Source: JAHIKV01 sp965195225 (GTDB lineage: Bacteria > Planctomycetota > Planctomycetia > Pirellulales > Thermoguttaceae). From it: a DNA stretch of 64,000 bases. Position 1 is the stretch's first letter. The number at the start of each line of letters is the position of its first letter. The translations under genes were made by a program, and so were the position numbers. Below are positions 50,968 to 59,976 of the stretch, piece by piece. Under the pieces are notes generated by a model. The model did no database searches. It was not told the origin of the DNA and was given only the letters and a program-made list of their open reading frames with translations. The stretch spans positions 1-64,000 of the forward strand of contig CBDAFL010000060.1 in the NCBI GenBank assembly GCA_965195225.1, read 5' to 3'.

Positions 50968-51591
50968 GTGAGACGAGCCTTGGGATTGGTGGAGCTCCAG
51001 TCTTGGTCCGTTTCGATGGTCGCGCTTGACCGAATGGAAAAGGCGGCCGAAATCGAACTTATCCAGGTGGAGGCGAACGACCTGTACGGTACTTGCCTTA
51101 AAATCGCTGGCCCGTCGGCGCGGGTCCGCACGGCCGTCGCGGCCGGGGTAGCGACGGCCCAAGCGATGAAGGTTCCGTGCGTCGTCAGAGTGATAGACGC
51201 GCCGGAGCCGCGGGCCGAAACCGCTTGGAAAGCCCCCGCTGAGTTCAGTCCCTTGATCGAATCATCCTTGGTCCACGTTCCCCGTCAACAGAAAATGGAA
51301 AAAACCATGAGTGCGCCAACGCCCTTTGCGATTGGAATGATCGAAACCCAAGGCTTCACGGCGGTTTTCGAGGCGATCGACACGGCCTGCAAGACGGCCA
51401 ACGTGGAAGTGATCGGCCGGGAAAAGTTGGGAGGAGGATACATCACGGTTCTCGTCAAAGGCGACGTGGCCGCCGTGACGGCCGCCGTGGCGGCCGGCAA
51501 GGAAAAAGTCGCCGAGCTTGGCAAGTTGATTGCCGCCCACGTGATTGCCCACCCCAGCCCTTCCGTGCTAGCGCTTCTGCCGAAAACATGA
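50968..51591 (+). CDS. Tandem-domain (BMC-T) microcompartment shell protein
   Basis: GTG 50968 follows GAGGAG and starts a 207-aa protein made of two BMC domains. The first (about residues 3-75) reads ALGLVELQSWSVSMVALDRM and VRTAVAAGVATAQAMKVPCV. The second (about 118-207) reads AIGMIETQGFTAVFEAIDTA and VTAAVAAGKEKVAELGKLIA and looks like an ordinary BMC-H. The join between them is charged. The pore loops differ (DLYG and KLGGG) and neither has a Cys at the position used for the 4Fe-4S cluster of PduT. No other shell or cargo genes are within reach. A start at 50764 is unlikely. Confidence 0.85.
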   Translation: MRRALGLVELQSWSVSMVALDRMEKAAEIELIQVEANDLYGTCLKIAGPSARVRTAVAAGVATAQAMKVPCVVRVIDAPEPRAETAWKAPAEFSPLIESSLVHVPRQQKMEKTMSAPTPFAIGMIETQGFTAVFEAIDTACKTANVEVIGREKLGGGYITVLVKGDVAAVTAAVAAGKEKVAELGKLIAAHVIAHPSPSVLALLPKT

Positions 51592-51637
51592 CTTTTGCAC
51601 ATTCACATATTCTCCGCCAACAATTCGCAGGTGCATA

Positions 51638-52102
51638 ATGATTCTCGACCGCATCAACAATCGAACGCTGTACGAAACGTGGAGATCGGGCGTCGCCGAG
51701 GCCTTGGATTACCTCGCCAAAACCGACTTCCAGAAAATGCCCGACGGAAAATATGAACTCGACGGCGAACGGCTGTTCGCCATCGTGCAGCGATACCGGC
51801 CGAAACCGCCGGCCGAAATCGTCTGGGAAGCGCATCGCAATTATATCGACATCCAGTACGTGGCCGAAGGAGTGGAACGGATGGGCTACGCGCCGCTCGG
51901 GGACCATCTGCGGGTGAAACAAGACTACGATCCCCAACTGGACGCGATCTTTTACGAGGCCCAGGGCGACTTTTTCATCGTGCCGGCCGGAAGTTTCGTC
52001 GTCTTTACTCCCCAGGACATTCATGCCCCCGCTCTGGCCGTCGATTCACCCGATGATGCGAGCGAGGTTCTCAAGGTGGTTGTCAAATGTCTATTCCAGT
52101 GA
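51638..52102 (+). CDS. YhcH/YjgK/YiaL family protein (DUF386)
   Basis: A 154-aa cupin-like protein, the family length. Marks are PDGKYELDGERLFAIVQRY, EAHRNYIDIQYVAEGVERMG, and FFIVPAGSFVVFTPQDIHAP with the probable His and Glu metal ligands. Relatives include the sialic-acid NanQ and EbgC proteins, which act on sugar anomers. It lies 46 bp after the shell-protein gene, so the two may be co-transcribed, and a sugar-anomer role would suit a sugar-related microcompartment. Confidence 0.9.
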   Translation: MILDRINNRTLYETWRSGVAEALDYLAKTDFQKMPDGKYELDGERLFAIVQRYRPKPPAEIVWEAHRNYIDIQYVAEGVERMGYAPLGDHLRVKQDYDPQLDAIFYEAQGDFFIVPAGSFVVFTPQDIHAPALAVDSPDDASEVLKVVVKCLFQ

Positions 52103-52142
52103 GTCCGCGCACACACTGGCGCTCGTGGAGTAAGTCGCGTCC

Positions 52143-52226
52143 ATGTTCTCACCACGCATCCAACTGAAACCAGAGCGTTTGTTGATCGGCCAAAATAATT
52201 ACGCAGGCTTGTGGGGTGTTCAATGA
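52143..52226 (+). pseudogene. Fragment duplicating the start of the GspF-like gene
   Basis: It begins MFSPRIQLKP, as does the GspF-like gene (54396 on), and the first 28 of 29 bases match exactly before a 9-bp insertion. It ends with TGA in an ATGA overlap with the ABC ATPase start, so it could act as a short upstream frame. It looks like a truncated duplicate of the gene start. Confidence 0.65.
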
Positions 52227-53002
52227 TCCGCGTCGTTGATGTTACTCATCACTATGGTGTGCGGCCCGTGCTGTGGCACGTGAATCTGGAAATCAGCAAG
52301 GGCGAACTGATCGCCGTGCTGGGCCCGAACGGCATGGGCAAGACGACGCTGCTGGGGGTTATCGCCGGCTCGCTCTGGCCCTTGAAGGGTCACGTCGAGA
52401 TCGACGGCCTTCGCCGTCGGGCGTCGGAGCGGGACGAGCTGGCCATCCGCCGCCGCGTGGCCTATCTCCCCGACCGGCTTTGGCTGCCCGGCAACCGCAC
52501 CGGCCGCGAGTTTCTCCTGGCCGTTGGCCGGTTGTACGACATCGAGGACGACCGGCTGATGAACCACGTCGACCGGCTGTTGCGCCTGTTCGACTTGGAG
52601 AAGGAAGGGGATTGGCCCATCCGCAGCTATTCGAACGGGCAGCAAAAGAAGATCGCCCTTTGTTCGGCCTTGGCCACCGAGGCGCCGGTGTTGATTCTCG
52701 ACGAGCCGTTTTCCGGCGGGCTCGACCCGTCGGGCATCATTGCCCTGAAAAAGATTCTGCAACATCTGGCCGCCGACTGCGATGTGACGGTCGTGATGGC
52801 CGCGCCCGTGCCCGAGTTGGTCGAAGAAATGGCCCATCGGATTGTGATTCTCGCCGACGGTCGTGTGACGGCGTTCGACTCGGCCGACGGTCTGCGGCGT
52901 CAAGCAGGCTGCAGCGGCCCGCTGGCCGAGGTCTTCGAGCGACTCGTGCATCCGCAGACGGTGGACAATCTCCGCCAGTATTTCGAGGGAGCCGCCAAGT
53001 GA
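52223..53002 (+). CDS. ABC transporter ATP-binding protein
   Basis: ATG 52223 was chosen over GTG 52211. The 259-aa ATPase has Walker A GPNGMGKTTLL, the signature SYSNGQQKKIAL, Walker B VLILDEPFSGGLDP, and an H-loop region (VTVVMAAPVPELVEEM, no clear His). It probably powers export with the membrane protein that follows and shares a 4-bp overlap with it (GTG 52999 within the stop). Substrate unknown. Confidence 0.95.
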   Translation: MIRVVDVTHHYGVRPVLWHVNLEISKGELIAVLGPNGMGKTTLLGVIAGSLWPLKGHVEIDGLRRRASERDELAIRRRVAYLPDRLWLPGNRTGREFLLAVGRLYDIEDDRLMNHVDRLLRLFDLEKEGDWPIRSYSNGQQKKIALCSALATEAPVLILDEPFSGGLDPSGIIALKKILQHLAADCDVTVVMAAPVPELVEEMAHRIVILADGRVTAFDSADGLRRQAGCSGPLAEVFERLVHPQTVDNLRQYFEGAAK

Positions 53003-54174
53003 TTCGCCCGATCATCCGCTGGTTCCGTTTGGTGATGCCGCCTCGATGGGTCGTCGTTCTGGTTCTTTTCACGCTCCTGTCCATCGAGGGATTGCACCTC
53101 TGGGCGTGGTACTGGATCGGCGTGAGCGGAGGTATCACCGAATTACGCGATAACACGGCGGTGGGGTTGATGGTCCTCTACGGCGCGTTCCGCGTGGTGG
53201 CCTTTCATCCGATTTGGCGACGGACCTACCGCGAGTGGCTGGCGCTGATTCCGTGGGACAGCCGCAAGCCGCTCCTTTTGGGGCCGATCCATCTGGTCAC
53301 TCAGGATCTGGCCGTATTGATGCTGGTGATGCTGGCCCTATACGGTACGGAAATCGGCCGAATGTATGTCGCCTTTGCATTTCTACTTTCATACCTGATT
53401 GTCTTAAGCGCTTCGTTCTGGGCAACCGGCCCGTGGTGGATGGGCTATCTGGTCGTCTTCGGCCTGGGACTGGCGGTCCGGTTTACTCAATCTCCCTTGC
53501 TCGCTTCGGCGGTGCTTGTGGCGATGTACTTCGTAGCTTGGAAAGGACTTCGGATGGCGCTCGCCCGATTCCCTTGGCCGCTGGGGGAACTGTTCGAGGC
53601 GGTGGAACGATCTGTGTCCGTGACCGCGCGACAGCGGAGAGACCCCTTTAAGGCGACAAAACGGGGTTTGGGCTGGCCGTACGATCAGCTTCGAGCCTAC
53701 CGGCAAACAAGTTTCCGCATCCCGCGCCGCGACACCCTGCTCGTTCCGTTGTTGGCCGGCTGGTGCGTTTACGCTGTGGTGGCTGCCCAACCGGACCCCA
53801 GAGAAGGCTCGCAGATGTCCTTTGTGTTATTTTTAACTGTTTTGGTCGGGTGCTGCATGTTCAGGTTCCTTCGATACGTAATCGAACACCGGCCGCCCAT
53901 TAGCATTTTTGGCCGGATCGCAACCGGTCGTTTGATTATCCCCGGATACGACCGCATCTTGGCCGCGCCGTTATGTATGCTTGTGGTCGGCGCAATCTCT
54001 CCAATCGCTCTGCGTGCCGTCGGTATGTCGGACGCGATCGCGTTCCCGATCTCCATATCCTTGGTTTTGCTGATTGCGATGAACATGGGACCGTCGTACG
54101 AGCGCTGGCGTTTGACCGGTCATCACCGGATCGCGCCCCAATATAACGGCAACCAGGAATTCGTGCGGTTGTAG
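52999..54174 (+). CDS. ABC exporter membrane component (putative)
   Basis: GTG 52999 overlaps the ATPase stop and gives 391 aa; an earlier frame in this register is only a shadow of the ATPase. It has about ten membrane segments in two groups (VVVLVLFTLLSIEGLHLWAW, GPIHLVTQDLAVLMLVMLAL, and others) separated by a cytoplasmic stretch about 200-260. No periplasmic binding protein is present, which suits an exporter. Family assignment beyond ABC-2-like is not possible. Confidence 0.8.
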   Translation: MIRPIIRWFRLVMPPRWVVVLVLFTLLSIEGLHLWAWYWIGVSGGITELRDNTAVGLMVLYGAFRVVAFHPIWRRTYREWLALIPWDSRKPLLLGPIHLVTQDLAVLMLVMLALYGTEIGRMYVAFAFLLSYLIVLSASFWATGPWWMGYLVVFGLGLAVRFTQSPLLASAVLVAMYFVAWKGLRMALARFPWPLGELFEAVERSVSVTARQRRDPFKATKRGLGWPYDQLRAYRQTSFRIPRRDTLLVPLLAGWCVYAVVAAQPDPREGSQMSFVLFLTVLVGCCMFRFLRYVIEHRPPISIFGRIATGRLIIPGYDRILAAPLCMLVVGAISPIALRAVGMSDAIAFPISISLVLLIAMNMGPSYERWRLTGHHRIAPQYNGNQEFVRL

Positions 54175-54389
54175 GTTGTAGTGTTGTCCTCTTTTTCGCT
54201 CCCGGCTCCCCGTGCGCTTGGGAGAACGTGAAGTTGATTTTGCCCAAGTGCTTGGCTTGGAAATAGTTATTGAGAAGCGATCCACGCCAGATCGACAAAA
54301 AGCAACTGACCGTATAACTGGATTGGGGTTCTGGTCAATTTCCGCTGTTGTGGGATAATAGAGTCGGCAAGGAACGAGACCGGCAACAA

Positions 54390-55427
54390 ATGACCATGTT
54401 CTCCCCACGCATCCAACTGAAACCGTTGATCGGCCTCTGCCGCCGCACGAGCACGGCGCTGGAGGCGGGCATCGACGTTCGGACCGTCTTCGCGCGCGAG
54501 GCCGATCGGGCCACCGGACACCTAAGCCAACACCTGTTGCAGATCAGCCGCGATCTGACACAAGGCGAATCGTTGGCCGACGCCCTGGCCCACACCGAGG
54601 ATTACTTCCCCCGCCTGTTCCGCGAACTGATCGAAGTGGGTGAACAGACCGGAAGGCTGGACGCCGTCCTGCTCCAACTGGCCGAACATTACCAGACCCG
54701 GCTGTCCATGCGCCGCATCTTCCTGGCCGCCATCACCTGGCCGCTGGCCCAATTGGGAATCGCATTGGGGGTCATTGGATTTCTGATCTGGATCATGGGC
54801 GTCTTGCCCAAGATGCCCGGCAACAAAAGCATCGATATCCTCGGCCTCGGATTGATCGGCAACCAAGGGCTGACCATATATCTGTGCTTTCTGGCCGTCG
54901 TGGGAGTGATCCTATGGATCGTTCTGCGGGCCGTCGTCCGCGGAATGGTTTGGATCCGGCCGGTTCAACGTCTGCTGTTGCGGCTGCCCGGGTTCGGAAA
55001 GCCGCTGCAAACAATGGCGTTGGCTCGGCTGGCGTGGTCGATGCACCTGACGATGAGCACGGGCATGGACGTTCGCCGCGCGTTGAAACTATCTCTGCGC
55101 AGCACGCGCAACGCCCGATACATCGACCAGATACCCGCGATCGACGCGGAGATCACGGCCGGCAATTCGATCCACGAGGCGTTTTGCTCCGCAGGCGGAT
55201 ACCCGGTCGATTTTCTCGACTCGCTGGCCGTCGGCGAGCAGAGCGGTAAGATCGTCGAGTCGATGGGCGTGTTGTCGCGTCAGTATCAGGAGCAAGCCCG
55301 GCTGGCGCTGGCCGCGCTGACCATGTTGGCCGGCTGGGCCGTCTGGGGGCTGGTCGCCGTGCTGATCATCATGTTGATCTTTCGGATATTCTCGTTTTAT
55401 CTGGGCGCGATCAGCGGGGCGATGTAG
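54390..55427 (+). CDS. Type II secretion system F-like (GspF/PilC) membrane protein
   Basis: ATG 54390 or 54396 starts a 345-aa protein with two repeats of the T2SSF domain, each ending in membrane segments (WPLAQLGIALGVIGFLIWIM and LAGWAVWGLVAVLIIMLIF). Motifs include LFRELIEVGEQTGRLDAVLLQL and DFLDSLAVGEQSGKIVESM, which are the duplicated EVGExxG marks. It would be the platform protein of a pilus or pseudopilus, suitable for the pilin-like DUF1559 proteins. The 215 bp upstream has no other gene; a copied fragment of its start lies at 52143. Confidence 0.92.
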   Translation: MTMFSPRIQLKPLIGLCRRTSTALEAGIDVRTVFAREADRATGHLSQHLLQISRDLTQGESLADALAHTEDYFPRLFRELIEVGEQTGRLDAVLLQLAEHYQTRLSMRRIFLAAITWPLAQLGIALGVIGFLIWIMGVLPKMPGNKSIDILGLGLIGNQGLTIYLCFLAVVGVILWIVLRAVVRGMVWIRPVQRLLLRLPGFGKPLQTMALARLAWSMHLTMSTGMDVRRALKLSLRSTRNARYIDQIPAIDAEITAGNSIHEAFCSAGGYPVDFLDSLAVGEQSGKIVESMGVLSRQYQEQARLALAALTMLAGWAVWGLVAVLIIMLIFRIFSFYLGAISGAM

Positions 55428-55431
55428 ACCG

Positions 55432-55485
55432 GTAGGCCGGGTTGCAACCCGGCGATCAATCTTGCCGGGTCGCGACCCGGCCTAC
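55432..55485. repeat. Inverted repeat GTAGGCCGGGTTGCAACCCG, copy 2
   Basis: It closely matches 12978-13030. The stop codon TAG of the minus-strand transporter gene lies inside it (55482-55484). Confidence 0.88.
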
Positions 55486-57344
55486 GGAAAGAACGGCCAG
55501 ACCCGGGGGATGAGGACCACGGCCATCGTGCCGACCGTTATGTCCAGCGGGATGCCGATGCGGAGATAGTCGCTGAATCGATAGCCGCCCGGCCCGTAGA
55601 CCATCAGGTTGGTCTGATAGCTGATCGGCGTGGCAAAGCTGGCCGAGGCGGCGATCATCACGCAGATCACGAACGGATACACGTTTGCATCCAGATGCTG
55701 CGCGGTCGAGAGGGCGAAGGGAAACATCAACGCGGCCGACGCGCTGTTGGTGATGACCTCGGTCATGACCGAGGTCATCAGGTATATCGCCGCCAGCGCG
55801 AGCCACGGGTTGCTTTGTACGGTCTGGATGATCCCGCCGGCGATCTGGTTGGCTGCGCCGCTGTTTTCCAGTGCCCGGCCGATCCCCAGCGCGCAGGCGA
55901 TGGCCAACAAGACCTGCCAGTCGATGCTGCGTCGAGCCTCGTCGACGTGAACGCAGCGTGTAAATACCATCAGCGCCGCCGCGACCATCGCCGCCTTGAA
56001 CATGGTGATTTTGCCCAAGTCGATCGCTCCGCCGCCGAGATTTATTTTCAGCGTTCCCCAATATTCGCTCAGAGTGACCGCCAGCACCATACCCAGGATA
56101 ATGGCCAGGGCGATTGCCCAGCGTTCGTGGCGCGGCGGGTTCGAGTTCTCTACTTTGCTGATCAAGTAGAATTTTCGGCTGTTGCGGTGTTCATTGACGA
56201 ATGATGGGTGGGCCTCGAGCAGCAACGAATCGCCCGCGCGGAGCACGATGTCGCCGATCTTTCCCCGCACTCGCTCGCCGTGCCGGGCCACGGCGATAAC
56301 CACCGCGTTGTAGAGCGAGCGGAAGCGTCCTTCGCGGATCGTCTTGCCCACGACCGGGCAACTAGTGCTGGGCACGGCCTCGATCAGACAGCGGGTCGAT
56401 CGCGGCGAATCGAGCTTGAACACTTGGTTGGTGGCCGGCGTCAGGCCGCGTATCTTTTGCAGATCGACCATCGAATCGACGATGCCCACGAAAACCAGGT
56501 GATCGTTGCTGCGCAGCACTTCCTCCGGCCCGACGGCGGGTAGGACCGTTTCGTCGCGATAGATTTCGCCCAGATATAGCCCCTGCAGGTGGCGCAGGCC
56601 GGCCTGCTCGATCGACTTTCCGACCAGCGGGCTGCCCGGCTCGACCAGCATTTCGATGGTGTACTGCCGCGGATCGGCGACCGAGGCCATGGCGGATTGA
56701 CGGTTTGGCAACAGCCAGTGGCTTCCGGCGATGACCAGCGCTACTCCGGCCAGCGCACAGGGAATGCCGACCCAGGCGATGTCGAACATCCCCAGCCCCC
56801 GAGGCACGTTGGGCGCGATTCCGGCGGCCTGCTGGGTCTCGTAAACGCGGATCAACATGCCGTTTACCAGCAGGTTCGTGCTGGTTCCGACGAGCGTGCA
56901 AGTGCCGCCGAGAATCGCGGCGTAGCTCAAGGGAATCATCAGCTTCGAGGATGGAATGCGATGTTTCTTGGCCCATTCGTTGACGGTCGGGATGAGCATC
57001 GCCACGACCGGCGTGTTGTTGATGAACGCGCTCAGAAAGGCCGTGGGGACCATCATCCGCCAGGTAGCCTGGACCGTCGATTTCGAGCGGCCGAAGATAC
57101 GGTCGGCAAGCCAGGAGATGGCCCCGGTTTCGACCACTCCCGCCGCGACGACGAACAGCAGGCCGATGGTAATCATGCCCTCGTTTGAAAAACCGGCCAG
57201 GGCGTCTTCGGCGCCGACAATTCCGGCCAGCAGGAGGATCATTAGCCCTCCGCCGAGCACCAGATCGGGCGCCAATCGCGTGGCGGCGAGCATTGCCACC
57301 ACCATTGCCACGACTGCCAACGTTAGATAGGCGTCAAAACCCAT
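55482..57344 (-). CDS. SLC13/ArsB-type anion transporter with TrkA-C domains
   Basis: A 620-aa protein with about 12 membrane segments and the N-terminal half of a CitM/SLC13 fold (LSAFINNTPVVAMLIPTVNE; ILGGTCTLVGTSTNLLVNGM, the helical-hairpin motif). Two TrkA-C domains lie between membrane halves at about residues 215-295 and 305-390. The second half includes LLAIACALGIGRALENSGAA and VITNSASAALMFPFALSTA. It moves inorganic or organic anions with sodium; the TrkA-C domains sense ligands. The C-terminal codon runs directly into a repeat. Confidence 0.92.
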   Translation of the reverse strand: MGFDAYLTLAVVAMVVAMLAATRLAPDLVLGGGLMILLLAGIVGAEDALAGFSNEGMITIGLLFVVAAGVVETGAISWLADRIFGRSKSTVQATWRMMVPTAFLSAFINNTPVVAMLIPTVNEWAKKHRIPSSKLMIPLSYAAILGGTCTLVGTSTNLLVNGMLIRVYETQQAAGIAPNVPRGLGMFDIAWVGIPCALAGVALVIAGSHWLLPNRQSAMASVADPRQYTIEMLVEPGSPLVGKSIEQAGLRHLQGLYLGEIYRDETVLPAVGPEEVLRSNDHLVFVGIVDSMVDLQKIRGLTPATNQVFKLDSPRSTRCLIEAVPSTSCPVVGKTIREGRFRSLYNAVVIAVARHGERVRGKIGDIVLRAGDSLLLEAHPSFVNEHRNSRKFYLISKVENSNPPRHERWAIALAIILGMVLAVTLSEYWGTLKINLGGGAIDLGKITMFKAAMVAAALMVFTRCVHVDEARRSIDWQVLLAIACALGIGRALENSGAANQIAGGIIQTVQSNPWLALAAIYLMTSVMTEVITNSASAALMFPFALSTAQHLDANVYPFVICVMIAASASFATPISYQTNLMVYGPGGYRFSDYLRIGIPLDITVGTMAVVLIPRVWPFFP

Positions 57345-57404
57345 TGGTGCTCATCCCGCAGTGCAAAACCGCAACCGGACGGACGGTGCTTACTCGGACC
57401 CGTA

Positions 57405-57842
57405 TTATTCCGCCTCTTCGATCACGGCGACCTTCTCCATCTGATCGCCCTGCTCGATCGAATCCACGATGTCTTGACCCTCGACCACTTGGCCGAAGAC
57501 GGAATGTTTGCCGTCCAGCCAGGGCGTTGCAATGTGAGTGATGAAAAACTGCGAGCCGTTGGTGTTCGGGCCGGCGTTGGCCATCGAGAGCACGCCGGAA
57601 CCGCCGTGCTTGAGGTTGGCGTGGAACTCGTCCTCGAAGGTGTATCCCGGTCCGCCGGTGCCGGTCCCCTCGGGACAGCCGGCTTGGATCATAAAGTCGG
57701 GGATGACGCGGTGGAACTTCAGGCCGTCGTAAAAACCCTCGCCGGAAAGTTTCTCGAAGTTGGCCACCGTCTTTGGGGCCTTGTCGGCGTGAAGCTTCAG
57801 GCGGATCGTGCCGCGGTTGGTCGTAATCGTGGCGACTTTCAT
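57405..57842 (-). CDS. Peptidyl-prolyl cis-trans isomerase (cyclophilin)
   Basis: A 145-aa protein of the small bacterial cyclophilin size. Active-site motifs are YDGLKFHRVIPDFMIQAGCP and NTNGSQFFITHIATPWLDGK, followed by HSVFGQVVEGQD. It catalyses proline isomerisation in folding. No signal peptide is seen, so it is cytoplasmic. The gene is followed upstream by an inverted repeat at 57870-57940. Confidence 0.96.
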   Translation of the reverse strand: MKVATITTNRGTIRLKLHADKAPKTVANFEKLSGEGFYDGLKFHRVIPDFMIQAGCPEGTGTGGPGYTFEDEFHANLKHGGSGVLSMANAGPNTNGSQFFITHIATPWLDGKHSVFGQVVEGQDIVDSIEQGDQMEKVAVIEEAE

Positions 57843-57869
57843 CGTATCAAACCTTTCTGGATCGGGAAT

Positions 57870-57940
57870 GTGGCACAGCCGCCTTCGGCCGCGTCCGAAA
57901 TCTCACATTCATTCACACAGCCGAGGGCGGCTGTGCCACA
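57870..57940. repeat. Inverted repeat GTGGCACAGCC
   Basis: GTGGCACAGCCGCC at 57870 pairs with GGCGGCTGTGCCAC near 57927-57940. A related copy lies at 39872-39925. Confidence 0.8.
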
Positions 57941-58050
57941 CGTAAATGCGTTGCCGCACATTATGACGTAATTACGGCATGTTTGACAAGTATGCTTCAA
58001 GAAAGCCCACCTGGGGGCGAACATCAAATAATGCTACACTTGGGTCGCGT

Positions 58051-58079
58051 CTGGTTCCCATGCTCCGCGTGGGAACGAG
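58051..58079. repeat. GTTCCCATGCTCCGCGTGGGAAC palindrome
   Basis: A nearly perfect palindrome of the family seen at 44653, 46606 and 50561, about 50 bp before the epimerase gene. Confidence 0.8.
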
Positions 58080-58128
58080 GATTTTCCTGATACACCAATT
58101 CGGCGGATCGCACGGCAAGGAGCTTTTC

Positions 58129-59079
58129 ATGCGCACGTTTCTCGTTACCGGGGGCGCCGGCTTTATCGGCTCGCACATCGCCGAGGCGCTCGTCCAGCGC
58201 GGCGACCGGGTCCGCGTACTCGACAACCTCAGCACCGGATTCCTGGCGAATATCGAGGGCTTCCGCGAGGGGGTCGAGTTTGTCGAGGGGGACGTGACCG
58301 ACGCGGAGACCGTTGCCCGGGCGGTCGAGGGGGTGGACTGCGTGTTTCACGAGGCCGCGCTGGCCTCCGTGCCCGCCAGCCTCGATCGGCCGTTGGATAG
58401 TCATGCCGCCTGCGCGACCGGCACGGTCGTGCTGCTGGACGCCGCGCGTCGGGCAGGTGTGCGCCGGGTGGTCTACGCCGCCAGCAGCGCGGCATACGGA
58501 GACCGGTCCACCGGCAGCAAGCGGGAGAGCGATCTGCCCGATCCGCTCTCGCCATACGCAGCCGCCAAGGCCGCCGGCGAACTTTATTGCCAGGCGTTCT
58601 GGCGCAGCTTCGGCCTGGAGACGGTCGCCATCCGCTACTTCAACGTCTTCGGCCCCCGACAAGACCCGAAAAGCCAATACTCGGCCGTTATTCCGCTGTT
58701 CATCACGGCGATGCTCTCGGGCAGCCGGCCGGTGGTTTTCGGCGACGGCCGTCAGTCGCGCGACTTCTCTTTCGTGGCCAACGTGGTCCATGCTAATCTG
58801 TTGGCCGCCGACGCGGCGGACGTGGCCGGGCGGACGATCAACGCCGCCGATGGTCGCTCGATCGACCTGCTGAAACTGCTGGAGATACTCAACCGGCTGT
58901 TGGGTATGAACATCGAGCCGGACGTCGCCCCGCCGCGCGCCGGCGACGTCCGCGAGAGCCTGGCCGACATCACTCTTGCCAGAACGTTGCTCGGCTACGA
59001 GCCGCAAGTCGATTTTGAGGAGGGCCTGCGGCGGTCGATCGATTATTATCGGCAGGTCGCTGCACGGTCGCAATCATAA
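58129..59079 (+). CDS. NAD-dependent epimerase/dehydratase (GalE-like)
   Basis: ATG 58129 follows AAGGAG and starts a 316-aa SDR-extended protein. It shows GGAGFIGSHIAEALVQRGD, DVTDAETVARAVEGVDCVFH, then the catalytic Tyr and Lys in SPYAAAKAAGELY, and RYFNVFGPRQDPKSQYSAVI. It most resembles UDP-glucose or UDP-GlcNAc 4-epimerases and provides activated sugars for envelope glycans. The exact substrate is uncertain. Confidence 0.92.
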   Translation: MRTFLVTGGAGFIGSHIAEALVQRGDRVRVLDNLSTGFLANIEGFREGVEFVEGDVTDAETVARAVEGVDCVFHEAALASVPASLDRPLDSHAACATGTVVLLDAARRAGVRRVVYAASSAAYGDRSTGSKRESDLPDPLSPYAAAKAAGELYCQAFWRSFGLETVAIRYFNVFGPRQDPKSQYSAVIPLFITAMLSGSRPVVFGDGRQSRDFSFVANVVHANLLAADAADVAGRTINAADGRSIDLLKLLEILNRLLGMNIEPDVAPPRAGDVRESLADITLARTLLGYEPQVDFEEGLRRSIDYYRQVAARSQS

Positions 59080-59628
59080 TGTGTTGCCCCAGGCAGAACG
59101 CTCTTCCTGTAACCGTTTACAGGGGACTGCCCCCCTGACGCTGCGGGAAGGGGACGGTTGCGAAAAAAGACCAATTCAACCATCCGACCCTCGCGCCGTT
59201 ACGAAAATCCTTCCGGACGGAGATGACTTTGGGAGTTTTTTAAGGTAGAATGAAAATAGGTTAGAGAGGAAAGCTGTAAGGCGGTTCTTCTTTGCCTCAG
59301 AGACTCCGACTCCTCCTAAATACTAATCTGCTGGTTTCGGCTGCAAATGGGGGATGGTTATTGCCGATATTTCCAATGGCAATGGCGCTGGCAAACAAAA
59401 TACAGGGAATCGAACTTCTTGCCTTGCATTCCGACGGAGGTGCCAATTTTACAGCGTGGGCCAAGGTCTACTTCACGGCAGTGCAGAAGCACGTCTGACC
59501 TTCGCTCGTCTCGCAGCGACGCATCCAGTCGCAATCGGCGGGAAGTCCGAACTCGACGCCGCCGCGTTGCTCACCAGCGAGCAGCGCGGCGGTTCGCTTT
59601 CTTGCCACGCCAGTGGCCGCAATAGAAA

Positions 59629-59710
59629 GTAGGGTGGGTCAAGCGAAGCGCAGCCCCACCACGTTTTTTTCTGTTGTTGGTGGGGCTGCGCTTCGCTTGT
59701 CCCACCCTAC
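59629..59710. repeat. Inverted repeat with 33-bp arms
   Basis: GTAGGGTGGGTCAAGCGAAG... (59629-59661) pairs with its complement (59678-59710) with one mismatch. Confidence 0.9.
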
Positions 59711-59907
59711 ACTGGCCGGCAGCGCAACATTCGCCGGGTGGCCGCGATAGCTCGTCTATCGGGGTGCCGCAGGCACAAGAGGAATTCCCCGCGTCCTGAA
59801 AAACCTCTTGCGGCCCACTGTTAAAGGGGGCCTGTGAATCGCAAAGTCACGTCCGTTTACGGACGTTCCCGCCGCAGGCGGTATTAGCCGGTATTTTTCA
59901 CCAGTCG

Positions 59908-59976
59908 AACACTAGCCCGAAGCGCAAGCGAGGGATGGACAACGGGTTGCCCCCGCTTGCGCTTCGGGCTAGTGTT
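59908..59976. repeat. Perfect inverted repeat with 23-bp arms
   Basis: AACACTAGCCCGAAGCGCAA... (59908-59930) and the complement (59954-59976) match perfectly around a 23-bp centre. Confidence 0.9.

Noticed and set aside
52273..52998. An N-terminal extension of the ABC membrane gene
   Set aside because: It is only the shifted reading of the ATPase gene; GTG 52999 overlapping the ATPase stop is the natural start.
59292..59632. Small frames of 68-92 aa in the gap
   Set aside because: They overlap one another, lack ribosome sites and have no recognisable motifs.
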